Source of the DNA: Apium graveolens
Taxonomy: Eukaryota; Streptophyta; Magnoliopsida; Apiales; Apiaceae
Length of the DNA: 64,000 nucleotides
Direction of reading: 5' to 3'
NCBI RefSeq assembly: GCF_009905375.1
Contig: NC_133653.1
Location: 62,747,956-62,811,955 of the forward strand
The number at the start of each line of letters is the position of its first letter. Positions within the stretch are counted from its first letter, which is position 1. Position numbers and translations under genes: made by a program. Below are positions 34,985 through 44,604 of this stretch, in pieces. The notes beneath the pieces were generated by a model. The model saw only the letters and a list, made by a program, of their open reading frames with translations, did not search any database and was not told where the DNA came from.

Positions 34985-35450
34985 TCGACCAGGAATCCTG
35001 TTCGACCAGGATCCTGGTCGAATTATCCATCACTTTACCCTAGTCGACAGCCTTTCGAGCAGGAGCATTTCGAGCAGAAGTCCTGGTCGAATTTCATCCA
35101 GGATTTCTCCTACCCCCTTTTTCTTTTTCGAGCAGGGAATTTTCGGTCAGAATTTTGGGTCAGAATTCCTTGTTTTGACCGAATTAGCCACCTTTTGTTG
35201 CCCAGGTCGACGTAAATTCGGGAAGGGTCCATTCGATCAGGATTTCACTTTGCTTCCTGGTCGACAGGGTCAAAAAATGTTCTGGCATTCTGGTTGAATG
35301 AAACAGTTATTTCCCCTTTTCGACCAAGAATTTCTGGTCAGGATCCTTCTCTTGACCGAAATAGCCCCTTTTTTCAGCCTTGGTCGAAGGAAAATCGACC
35401 TCAATGCAATCGACTAGGATCTTGGTGCAGGTTCTGATCGAATTAGGTCA
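34985..35450 (+). repeat. TAT1 cluster of TTCGACCAGG half-palindromes
   Basis: About 15 degenerate copies of TTCGACCAGG or its complement CCTGGTCGAA, some paired head to head into near-palindromes (for example 34999-35022). They lie upstream of the antisense gene promoter and are absent from the TAT1 LTRs. Confidence 0.65.
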
Positions 35451-35901
35451 GGCTCCCCCTTTTTTTTTATATTCTTGGATTTTGGGCCCTTAATGCTGGG
35501 CTAAAACCTGGGCCTATTATAACCGGGCTTATTTTCTTATTGGGCCTACCCTTAATTCTGGGTTTCAATTAGAAAAACCTTGGGCCCATTTTTCTTGGTC
35601 CAGTTAGGCTTTGCAATTGGCCCATTGTAAACGGGCTCCCTTTCCACTTCTTTTTTCTTAAACACCATTAGGGCCTCAAACAGGGCTTTTTTTTTTGAAC
35701 TGGCCTTTTTTCTAAGCCCAAATTCCAAATTCTTTTGGGTTTTTCTGGATTCTTCCAGATTCTTCCAAAACCCAAGTTTTTCTTTTTTGATTTTTGCTAG
35801 AATTCTCATGAATTTTCCAGGAATTTCTTGGATAATTCCAGAATCTTCCAGCTTTTGGGCCCAAATGGGCTTTTTAAGGCCCATTACCCACTTTTTCTTC
35901 C

Positions 35902-35909
35902 TATATATA
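35902..35909 (+). promoter_or_regulatory. TATA box of the TAT1 antisense gene
   Basis: TATATATA within ctatatataggtgggg, about 130 nt upstream of the ATG at 36038, followed by a CT-rich leader (cactcttcactcttccc type). This is an ordinary plant promoter layout on the strand opposite to gag-pol. Confidence 0.55.
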
Positions 35910-36037
35910 GGTGGGGGGAGTGTGCATTCTCTTCACACTTTTCACTCTTCACTCTTCCCTTTTATCTCAAAATTTCTAACCTTCTCCTCTCTCAAATCCC
36001 CTCCTTTAGCTTTCCAGGCCTTTTCTAGCTTTTCTAA

Positions 36038-37998
36038 ATGGCTGATAAGAGTTCCGAGAGGGCGGCCAAGATAGCCTCGGCTTCAAAATGAGGTAAGGAT
36101 ATCGAGATCCGTTCTTCGTATATGTCTTTAATCGATATGATTAACACTAGGGGGGATGAATATCCCTCCACTGCACATCTCGATTCTTTTAATCATTGTA
36201 ATACTTGGCACAACATAGATTTCAATAAACTAAATGCTCGTTATAACGTCCTTCCTCCTTTTAGATTAGTTCCAGTCTCTGGTGGTGACCGTACTTGCCA
36301 CTGGAGACCCGACACTCTCTTTATCTGTACAGATGCCCTTAATGCTGGGCTTAGGTTTCATTTTCACCCTTTTATTCCTCATCTTTTGGCTGATTTACAA
36401 ATCAACCCGTGTCAGCTTCCTCCAAACGCCTGGAGGAACATTCTATATTTTATGGTTTGTTGTCTTAGGGAGGGCTTTCCTCTTTCTGTAGCTATTTTTA
36501 GGAAGGTCTTTCAGTGTTATAATAGTTCTTCCAATATCTGTGGCTGGGTCTATGTCAAGCAAAGGCCCAAAAGCAAATATATCTTTAACAGCGCCTCTAT
36601 TCCTGATAATAATCAAAATTGGAGGAATAGTTTCGTTGGGTTACGTTGGGAGAATGGTGACTGGGGCACACTTTTTCGATCTTCCTTCGGGAAGGTCAGT
36701 GATGGTAGCCTCAAATCCATTCACTTAACTCCTGAAGAAACTATTATTTATAATGGGCTTACTCAGGATGATGGCACCACCACCAGCTGGACTCTCTTAG
36801 AGGAGTTTTCCCTGATTCATGTGGGACTATCCTCTGTTTCTCAACAGGGTATTTTTCTTCCCTTCTCAATTTTACTTCATTTCATGCATTATTAACATCA
36901 CTTATTTTGTCCTTTGCTTTGTTTCAGCTGCTAAGGAGATTAACGAGGATAATGTTCCTTTGGTTGAGGAGACAGCTAGGATGAAGAAAGCTCGGCTCGC
37001 AGGCCTAGACACCCGGGGAAAGGCCACAGAGCCTATCTTTTTGAAGAAGCACAAAGAGCCTATAGGGGAGGCTTCAACTGAAGGAGCTGGAGGCCATGGT
37101 GCTCCTATCACTGCTGCTGCCCCTACTGCTGCTGCCACAGGCGCCTTTCAGCCTCTCTGGGGATTCCGCCGAGGGGACACCGTAGTTGGTTCCACGAAAC
37201 ATGCTTGGGATTGGTCCTACCATAGCGTGACTCCCAAGGACTTTACTGATGTGGTGGCCACCCCTGATCTTGAGAGGATTAAGCTCATGGGAGCTCAGTC
37301 TCTGGCTTCGGTATGCCTTCTCTTTTTTGAACTTATCTTTCGTTCTTGTAGCATTTTCTTGCCTTATACTTTGTTAATTGCTTTGTTTCAGTCTAACGCC
37401 TACTTTCAAGGCGCTGTGAGGCAAGCCGAATCATGGAAGCGGGCTTCTGATAAGGCTGATAATGCCCTCAGGAGGCAACAGAAGAAGTATTCTACCCTGG
37501 AGAAGAAGCTCAAGCGCAAGGAGGAAGAACTCGGAGAGTCTAAATATCTAACTGTATCATCTTAATACAAAATCAGCATTTTCAAACTTTATTTGGACGG
37601 AAGAGCTTGTGGTACTTCGGGCGGAGAAGGATAAAGCTATAGACAACTATCTGGACTCGGAGGAGTTTGCCCAATCCATGAGGATTAGGGATGATTCAGT
37701 CTTTCCCGGGTTTTTTAGGACTGGTTGGGACACGGCCCTTGGGACCGTGAACGAGGCTTGTCCTGATATTAACCCGGCGGACTATATCTGCCCTGATGAC
37801 GAGGCTTTGCTACAGAGGTTTCGTACCCGAGTAGTTGTCTCGGACCATGTTCCTCAGGATCCACTCCTTCCTCCTCCCGAGTCTTCTTCCAGACCTGCTG
37901 AGGACGATAGCTCTTCCTCCTCCTCTGAGACGACAGAGACATCCAGCGAGAGTGGAGAGGACGATGATATGGATGTCGAGGGCACCTCAGCCCCTTAG
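36038..37998 (+). CDS. TAT1 antisense accessory gene (Transposase_28-like), spliced
   Basis: The ATG at 36038 opens MADKSSERAAKIASASK and meets an in-frame TGA at 36089-36091; the next in-frame ATG is 36122. Exon 1 runs to 36848, with RFHFHPFIPHLLADLQINP and NAWRNILYFMVCCLREGFPL, which resembles the plant family named 'putative gypsy type transposon' (Transposase_28). Introns with GT..AG borders are 36849-36927 and 37311-37391, and the frame is kept across both. Exon 3 holds a coiled-coil segment (KASDKADNALRRQQKKYSTL). The last part (37600-37998) ends in an acidic Ser/Glu/Asp-rich tail; its splice border is unclear. It runs opposite to gag-pol, and the two end 312 nt apart. Antisense ORFs of this kind are known in Tat elements; their function is not. 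Confidence 0.65.
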
Positions 37999-38310
37999 AG
38001 CTTTTTCAGCCCTGCGTGGCTTGTCTTATTTTCGAGACTTTTTTTTTTATCAAATTTCTTGTAATATTTATCTGATCTTATTTTATCACCTTTTATGCTT
38101 GCATCCATGCATTTGGTTTTTATTCGTTAGGCCACAAACATACTTTGAAGAATTCATGAATTTCATAAAATTGTTTGGGATTCGTCCCTTACACAAGTCC
38201 TAATAAACTTCGTAATAAAACTAAAACATATAAATCCTAAGCAAGCAAAGCTTCAAGGTGCTTTTCAACCTACTCGCCATCCTGACGAGTGAGAATCGTA
38301 TCCGGCTGCC

Positions 38311-41300
38311 CTATACATGGTAAACCTTCAGGTTTTGTGCATGCCAAGTTCTCGGGACTTCAAGACCATCCATAGTCTCTAGCTTGTAGGTTCCTCTACC
38401 TTGAACACTCTTGACTCTGTACGGTCCTTCCCAATTCGGGGCAAGCTTCCCTTTTTGTCCTACACCAGATGCTTCTATCTTCCTCAAGACTAGATCGCCT
38501 TGTTTAAAAAACCTTTCTTTGACCCTTAGGTTATAGTAGAATGAAGCCTTTTTCTGATATTCTACTATCTTTGCATGTGCCCTATCTCGCACTTCATCGA
38601 TCAGATCCAAGGCTAACCTTTGCCCTTCCTCATTTTCTTCTGCATTGAAAGCCTGAATCCTTGGAGAGTAATGTGATATCTCTACTGGAACTACTGCTTC
38701 TGCCCCATATGCCAACATGAAGGGAGTTGCTCCTGTCGTGACTCTACAGGTAGTCCTGTAGGCCCATAATATTGGAAGTATCTCATCTACCCAATTATTT
38801 CTTGACTTCTCGATCCTCTTCTTTAGTCCATCCAGGATTATCCGATTTGCTACCTCTGCTTGCCCATTGGCTTGCGGGTGAGCCACAGAGGTGAATCGTA
38901 ACTCAATTTCATTTTCTTCACAATACTTCTTGAATTCCTCATTGTTGAATTGTGTTTCATTGTCAGTGACGAGGATACGGGGAATTCCATATTGGCACAT
39001 AATGTTTTCCCACAGGAATTGTGCAACCTGCTTAGTAGTGATTTTGGCCAAGGGTTTGGCTTCGATCCACTTGGTGAAATAATCAATGGCTACAATCAGA
39101 AATTTCCTTTGTGTCGTGGCCATAGGAAAAGGCCCTAGAATATCCATCCCCCACATGGCAAAGGGAATAGGCGAGTTGATAGAGGTCAGCATCTCGGGGG
39201 GTTGTCTAACAACTGGTGCATGCTTCTGACAGCGATCACACTTCTTCACATATTCTTTGGCATCAGCCATCATTTCTGGCCAATAGAAGCCTAAACGAGT
39301 TATCTTATGAGCCAAGGCCCTGCCCCCCAAGTGTTGTCCACAAATACCTTCATGCACTTCTTCAAGAGCCAAGCGTGCCTCATCGGGCCTGAGACACCTC
39401 AAGTAGGGAACCACGAAAGATCTTTTGTAAAGAATCCCATCTATCAAAGAGTACCTTAGTGCCCGAACAGTTAACTTCCGTGCTTCAGTTGCATCACTTG
39501 GCAACCAACCGGTCTGAATGTGAGCCTTGATGGGATCAATCCATGACGTCCCCAAGCCTATGGGAGCCACTAGCTTAACATCTATGCTTCGTGTCTTCAA
39601 AACACGGAAGTACACACTTCCTGAACTTTCTTCAATCTCAGATGAAGCAAACTTTGATAGCGTATCTGCCTTAACATTTTCTTCCCTTGGAATGTGTTCA
39701 ACATGGCATTCATTAAATTGGGTCATCACAGCCCTTACTAGGCGGACATACTTAGCCATCGTATCATCCCTTGCCTCAAATTCTCCCTTTACCTGGGATA
39801 TGATCAGCTTCGAGTCTCCACGGACCTTTAAGTTTTTGACTCTAAGTGTCCCAGCTAGACCAAGGCCAGCTATCAGGGATTCATACTCTGCCTCATTGTT
39901 TGTGGTTGGAAAATCTAGCTTCATAGCATACTCAATTAAGAACCCATCAGGGCTTTGCAAAACCAACCCTGCTCCACTGGAATTTGTTTTTGATGCTCCA
40001 TCAAAATAGAGAACCCAATATTCTTTCTCCTTGTCCCCATTGTCGACTCCCTTGTCTTGAGGTATGGTATCTTCCTGCCCCCCGACTTCTTGGTTGGGTA
40101 TGGTACATTCCACCACGAAATCAGCTAGTGCCTGGGCTTTTATGGCCGTACGTGGCTTATACTTGAGATCGAACTCTCCCAACTCTATTGCCCACTTAAT
40201 CAGTCTCCCACTTGCCTTGGGACTGTGAATGATGTTTCTCAATGGCTGATTTGTTAGCACTTCAATCTGGTGAGCTTGAAAATAAGGACGCAGCTTTCTT
40301 GAAGCCATTACCAAGGCTAAAGCGAATTTCTCAATAGTTGAATAATTCAACTCTGCACCATGCAAGATTTTGCTGACATGGTATACGGGTTTCTGGACTT
40401 TCAGTTCCTCCTTAACCAACACCGCGCTCAAGGCGCTCTCTGAAATAGCCAAGTACACGAATAAAACTTCACTCAGAACTGGCTTGGCCAACAACGGGGC
40501 CTGGCCCATATACTTCTTTAACTCTTCAAATGCCTTCTGATTTTCCTCACTCCATACAAAGTCTTTAATGTTTTTTAATGACTTGAAGAATGACAAGCAC
40601 TTGTCTCCTGACTTGGAGATGAATCGTCCTAGCGTCGCAACCCTTCCTGTGAGCTTCTGAACATCCTTGACAGTTTTTGGTGGTTCCATATCCAGGATTG
40701 CCTTTATTTTATCGGGGTTGGCCTCAATTCCCCTCTTTGAGACCATCAATCCCAAGAATTTTCCAGATCCTACTCCGAAAGCACACTTCGTTGGATTCAA
40801 CATCATCTTGTGGTACCTTAGGACCTCAAAAGCTTCCCTCAAATGGGTTATATGATCAATCTTTACTAGACTCTTGACTAGCATGTCATTAACATAGACT
40901 TCCATAGTCTTCCCAATAAGATCCTTAAAAATTTTATTCACCAACCTCTGATAGGTGGCTCCTGCATTCTTGAGACCAAACGCCATAACAAGATAACAAT
41001 AAACACCAAAGTCAGTGATAAATGATACCTTTGGAATGTCATCTTTATGTATTTTGATCTGATTGTATCCGCTAAATCCATCCATGAAACTCAGCATCTC
41101 ATGTCCAGCAGTGGCATCAATCAAAGTATCAATTCTAGGCAGCGGGAAACAGTCTTTGGGGCATGCATCATTCAGATCAGTGAAGTCTATACACATCCTC
41201 CACTTTCCATTAGCCTTCTTCACCATTACAGGGTTTGCTAACCACTCCGGAAATTGAATCTCCTCAATGAAACCAGCCTCTAAGAGCTTTTCTACTTCCT

Positions 41301-44019
41301 GTTTTATAGCCTCTTGTCTTTCTGGGGCAAAATTTCTTTTCTTTTGTTTCATTGTCTTACGGCTTGGATCCACGTTTAGCTTGTGAGTAATTAACTCCGG
41401 GTCTATGCCTGGCATATCAGCTGCTGACCATGCAAACACATCACTATTTTCTTGCAAAAATTTCACTAACTTCCCTCTAAGAGGCTCCTCTAATGTGGCT
41501 CCAATGAAAGTCATCCTCTCAGGATTCTCGGGGTCTAAAGGAACCGAAACCAATTCTTCTGCTGGCCTTCCTCTATTCTCATCATTTTCTCGAACATCCA
41601 TATCTTCAATAGGAAGAACCTGCCCCCTAACTCCATCTGCCCTCAAAGAGGCCACATAACAGCTTCTAGCCATTTTTTGATCTCCTCTCTCTTCTCCAAT
41701 CCCGTTTCGGGTGGAAAACGTCATGACTGAATGGTAGGAAGAGGGGACTGCCTTGAAGGCATGTATCCCTGTTCTCCCCATGATAGCATTATAAGTTGAA
41801 CTAGCCTTTACTACCACAAAATCCAGCATCTGCGTTGCTTGCCTTGGTTCCGTACCTATGGTGGTCGGCAATTTGATTATCCCTTCCACAGGACATTCTA
41901 CTCCAGCAAATCCATATATCGGCATGTCGGTTGGTGTCAACTGGGAGTCGTTATACCCCATTCTTAGAAAGGTGTCGTGGAGCAAGATATCCACAGAAGC
42001 ACCATTATCCACAAGGACTCTCTTAACCGGGCTATTTCCTATTATCGGTGTTATGACCAGCGGGTCGTCATGGGGAAACTTCACGCCCTCTAGGTCAGAA
42101 TCATTAAAAGCCAATGTTACTTCTGTTCTGGCCCTCTTCGGGGGTTCTCCAACAATATGCATAACCTCCCTAGTATATGCCTTTCTGGAATTTTTGGACA
42201 ATCCAGCAGCAGTTGGACCTCCAAAGATCGTGTTTATCACAGGCCCTCGAGGGCGTCGCGGTCCTCCAAAAATTGCATTTATAACCGACCCTCTAGGTTG
42301 GGGATTCCGCCCCTGATCGTCTTGGTCCCTCCTACGATCTTCAAAGTTCTTCCTTCCATTATTATTTCTGTCCTCTCCATCTCCAGTATACTTGTTCAAT
42401 CTTCCTTTTCGAATCAAAAACTCAATTTCATCTTTCAATTGCCTACACTCATCGGTGTCATGGCCAACATCCTTGTGAAACCTGCAATAATTGCTCTTAT
42501 CTAGCTTGGCGGGATCAGCCTTCAAGGGCTTAGGCCAGCGAATATCTCTATCTTTCTCAATCTCCATCAAAATCTGACTTCTAGGAGCACTCAGCTTAGC
42601 GTATTCAGTGAACTTTTGCCCAGGTCCTCCCTTCTTGGGGGTTGAATCAGGATTTTGTTCGGTTCTAGGATATTTGTCCTTAGCGATATACTTCAGATCA
42701 GTTTTTCGGTTCTTGCCTCCAGTGGGCTCATTACTTACTACGGTCTTCCTCATGCTTTCTTCAACCTTGATATACTTCCCTGCCCTCTCTTGGAGTTGCA
42801 ACATGTTTTCAGGGGGTCGTTTGGCCAAAGACATCTTGAAAAACTCATCCCTAGTTCCTTGTTGCAGTGCTATCATGGCTACCTTATCATCAAGGTCTGG
42901 GACTTTTAAAGCCTCCTTTGTAAAACGATTCAGGTAATCTCTCAAGGATTCCTTAGCTCCCTGCACAAGACTCATAAGAGATGCTGAACTTTTCTCATGG
43001 ACTCTTCCACTGATGAATTGCTTAATAAAAGCCTGACTTAATTCTCTGAACGATCCAATAGAATTTGGGGGCAGGCGACTGTACCATCTTTGAGCCATAC
43101 CCGACAGGGTTTGAGGGAAGGCCCGACACTTTATAGCATCATTCACGGGTTGCAGCAGCAGTGCATTAGAGAATGTCCTAACATGATTAGCGGGGTCTCC
43201 CGTGCCATCATAGGCTTTGATAGTGGGCATCTTGAATTTCCTTGAGATATGGGCATTCATTATCTCTTCTGTGAAGGGTGGAGTTGGATCATCAGGATCT
43301 CCAAGGGGAAGGAGATTGCTTGGATCAGTTCTTGGGACAGCAGCCCTTCTTCTTACCGGACCATCCAGGTCTATGACAGGAGGAGGATTTCTCCCCCTAG
43401 GAGGTATCTGGGGTCTGGTGGCCTGGTGAGCCTCCAAATCACGCCTCAGCCTTTGGATTTCAGCCTCATGACCCCTGATCCTTTCCTGCACTTCTTGGGG
43501 ATTCGCCCCTGGGGTGCTTTGGGGGCGTTGCCTTCCATCGGCCATTGGCTCTTTTCCAGGACGCCTCCTTCTCGGGGCCACTTCATCATCCGAAGATTCG
43601 GAGTCTCTCTCAGTGTAAGGACCAGAAAATTCCCGATCCTCAGGAATAGGACCCAATCCTCGTATATAGGGGGGTGACTGCCCTCGTGCTTCGCCTCGCC
43701 CAGCATATCCACTTCCTCCAACCTCAGGGCGAAGGGGCATCCCATAAGGGGGGTTAGTAGTAACAACAGTTGAATATTCATACCCGACGGGTCGAGAATT
43801 CACAGGTATATGTACTTGTTGAACTTGAGGATTCATACCTTGAATAATCGAGGGAGTTGTCCCTTGTGGCTGAGGTTGAGTTCCCCCTATCTGGGCATCC
43901 CCCTGAGTAGATGCATAAGTAGAATGGGGCGGAACCTCCACGGTTGACGAAATCACCTGAGTTGTCCCTGATGGTGTTCCTTCCTCCAGAGCTCCAATTG
44001 TTCTTCGTGTTCTCGCCAT
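38311..44019 (-). CDS. gag-pol: TAT1 Gag-Pol polyprotein, 1902 aa, catalytic RT residue changed
   Basis: One continuous frame from MARTRRTIGALEEG. Gag core near residues 260-420 (FKMPTIKAYDGTGDPANHV), zinc-binding-like CRFHKDVGHDTDEC, protease LVDNGASVDILL (about 680), RT about 925-1110 (NGKWRMCIDFTDLNDACPKD, YCYLVMAFGLKNAGATYQR), archaeal-type RNase H (LYFDGASKTNSSGAG, about 1337), and integrase with the zinc finger CGQHLGG...CDRCQKHA, WGMDILGPF, TDNETQF and ANGQAEVANR. The RT box reads YVND instead of Y(I/V)DD: codon AAT at 40888-40890 replaces an expected GAT, so a metal-binding Asp is lost and this copy is probably inactive. TDNETQF also departs from the usual TDNGTQF. Otherwise intact. 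Confidence 0.93.
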   Translation of the reverse strand: MARTRRTIGALEEGTPSGTTQVISSTVEVPPHSTYASTQGDAQIGGTQPQPQGTTPSIIQGMNPQVQQVHIPVNSRPVGYEYSTVVTTNPPYGMPLRPEVGGSGYAGRGEARGQSPPYIRGLGPIPEDREFSGPYTERDSESSDDEVAPRRRRPGKEPMADGRQRPQSTPGANPQEVQERIRGHEAEIQRLRRDLEAHQATRPQIPPRGRNPPPVIDLDGPVRRRAAVPRTDPSNLLPLGDPDDPTPPFTEEIMNAHISRKFKMPTIKAYDGTGDPANHVRTFSNALLLQPVNDAIKCRAFPQTLSGMAQRWYSRLPPNSIGSFRELSQAFIKQFISGRVHEKSSASLMSLVQGAKESLRDYLNRFTKEALKVPDLDDKVAMIALQQGTRDEFFKMSLAKRPPENMLQLQERAGKYIKVEESMRKTVVSNEPTGGKNRKTDLKYIAKDKYPRTEQNPDSTPKKGGPGQKFTEYAKLSAPRSQILMEIEKDRDIRWPKPLKADPAKLDKSNYCRFHKDVGHDTDECRQLKDEIEFLIRKGRLNKYTGDGEDRNNNGRKNFEDRRRDQDDQGRNPQPRGSVINAIFGGPRRPRGPVINTIFGGPTAAGLSKNSRKAYTREVMHIVGEPPKRARTEVTLAFNDSDLEGVKFPHDDPLVITPIIGNSPVKRVLVDNGASVDILLHDTFLRMGYNDSQLTPTDMPIYGFAGVECPVEGIIKLPTTIGTEPRQATQMLDFVVVKASSTYNAIMGRTGIHAFKAVPSSYHSVMTFSTRNGIGEERGDQKMARSCYVASLRADGVRGQVLPIEDMDVRENDENRGRPAEELVSVPLDPENPERMTFIGATLEEPLRGKLVKFLQENSDVFAWSAADMPGIDPELITHKLNVDPSRKTMKQKKRNFAPERQEAIKQEVEKLLEAGFIEEIQFPEWLANPVMVKKANGKWRMCIDFTDLNDACPKDCFPLPRIDTLIDATAGHEMLSFMDGFSGYNQIKIHKDDIPKVSFITDFGVYCYLVMAFGLKNAGATYQRLVNKIFKDLIGKTMEVYVNDMLVKSLVKIDHITHLREAFEVLRYHKMMLNPTKCAFGVGSGKFLGLMVSKRGIEANPDKIKAILDMEPPKTVKDVQKLTGRVATLGRFISKSGDKCLSFFKSLKNIKDFVWSEENQKAFEELKKYMGQAPLLAKPVLSEVLFVYLAISESALSAVLVKEELKVQKPVYHVSKILHGAELNYSTIEKFALALVMASRKLRPYFQAHQIEVLTNQPLRNIIHSPKASGRLIKWAIELGEFDLKYKPRTAIKAQALADFVVECTIPNQEVGGQEDTIPQDKGVDNGDKEKEYWVLYFDGASKTNSSGAGLVLQSPDGFLIEYAMKLDFPTTNNEAEYESLIAGLGLAGTLRVKNLKVRGDSKLIISQVKGEFEARDDTMAKYVRLVRAVMTQFNECHVEHIPREENVKADTLSKFASSEIEESSGSVYFRVLKTRSIDVKLVAPIGLGTSWIDPIKAHIQTGWLPSDATEARKLTVRALRYSLIDGILYKRSFVVPYLRCLRPDEARLALEEVHEGICGQHLGGRALAHKITRLGFYWPEMMADAKEYVKKCDRCQKHAPVVRQPPEMLTSINSPIPFAMWGMDILGPFPMATTQRKFLIVAIDYFTKWIEAKPLAKITTKQVAQFLWENIMCQYGIPRILVTDNETQFNNEEFKKYCEENEIELRFTSVAHPQANGQAEVANRIILDGLKKRIEKSRNNWVDEILPILWAYRTTCRVTTGATPFMLAYGAEAVVPVEISHYSPRIQAFNAEENEEGQRLALDLIDEVRDRAHAKIVEYQKKASFYYNLRVKERFFKQGDLVLRKIEASGVGQKGKLAPNWEGPYRVKSVQGRGTYKLETMDGLEVPRTWHAQNLKVYHV

Positions 44020-44036
44020 GGTTGTTGTTGTGCTTT

Positions 44037-44052
44037 CCCACAGACGGCGCCA
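44037..44052 (-). other. TAT1 primer-binding site
   Basis: On the minus strand the sequence is TGGCGCCGTCTGTGGG, two bases from the 5' LTR. The TGGCGCC start is typical of Tat-lineage elements. I cannot assign the tRNA with certainty. Confidence 0.75.
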
Positions 44053-44054
44053 AA

Positions 44055-44599
44055 TGTTATGGATAAAAAGCTAAGGTTATTATTTGCTGTATTTATTACT
44101 AAGATTCGGGAGCTCAAGGCCTTTAATGGCTGCTCTCGTGCTTCGTGGCTCGATCTGCCTTTACGAGATGCCTACGTATCTCTGTGAATTGTATAATCAA
44201 GCCAAAAAACGTAGTTTTGATCTGTGGGGTGAGGCCCCTTATATAGATGTTAGGAGTCCTTGAATTGGACTTGGTATAGGAGACTTGATGGGCAAGTCTC
44301 ATAATTAGAATGGACTTTGGAGTCCTAGATAGTAGGAAACTGATTTCTTATCCTTTTAGGTCCCCTTGAGGCTAATCTATAAGGATTTATATCCTTATCG
44401 GGACTCTTCTCAATAACTGATTTTTCCCTTATTAATTAATTACGAAATTAATTAATAATCAGGGTTTTTGGGCCTTTTTTATTCCACCAGGCCTGATCTG
44501 GTCCATCGGGCTTAACCTTTCTGGTCTGAATATCATACATCTTCTTATTGGGCCTAGCAGCCCATTAATTATAAAATCAGGACTTATTTATCCCTATCA
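44055..44599 (-). repeat. TAT1 5' LTR
   Basis: 545 bp, nearly identical to 33906-34450. CTTATATAGATG near 44240 could be the TATA region read on the minus strand. Confidence 0.93.
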
Positions 44600-44604
44600 T
44601 CTCC

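Larger units (their letters stand above)
33906..44599 (-). mobile_element. TAT1: nearly intact Tat-type Ty3/gypsy retrotransposon
   Basis: Two 545-bp LTRs (33906-34450 and 44055-44599) flanked by TCTCC (33901-33905 and 44600-44604). The minus-strand gag-pol is a single 1902-codon ORF, and the element also has an antisense spliced accessory gene. The second, archaeal-type RNase H domain and the antisense ORF are features of the Tat lineage. By eye the LTRs differ at about 8 positions (1.5%). It sits in the SV3 accessory ORF, so it is younger than SV3. Confidence 0.93.

Noticed and set aside
41858..42316. Plus-strand ORFs over TAT1 gag-pol (41858-42316, 43249-43677, 39527-40009)
   Set aside because: They are antisense shadows of a single well-supported 1902-codon frame; the real antisense gene is at 36038-37998.
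43778..44053. Separate small ORF overlapping the TAT1 gag start
   Set aside because: It is an alternative frame of the gag N-terminus and crosses the primer-binding site; a shadow.
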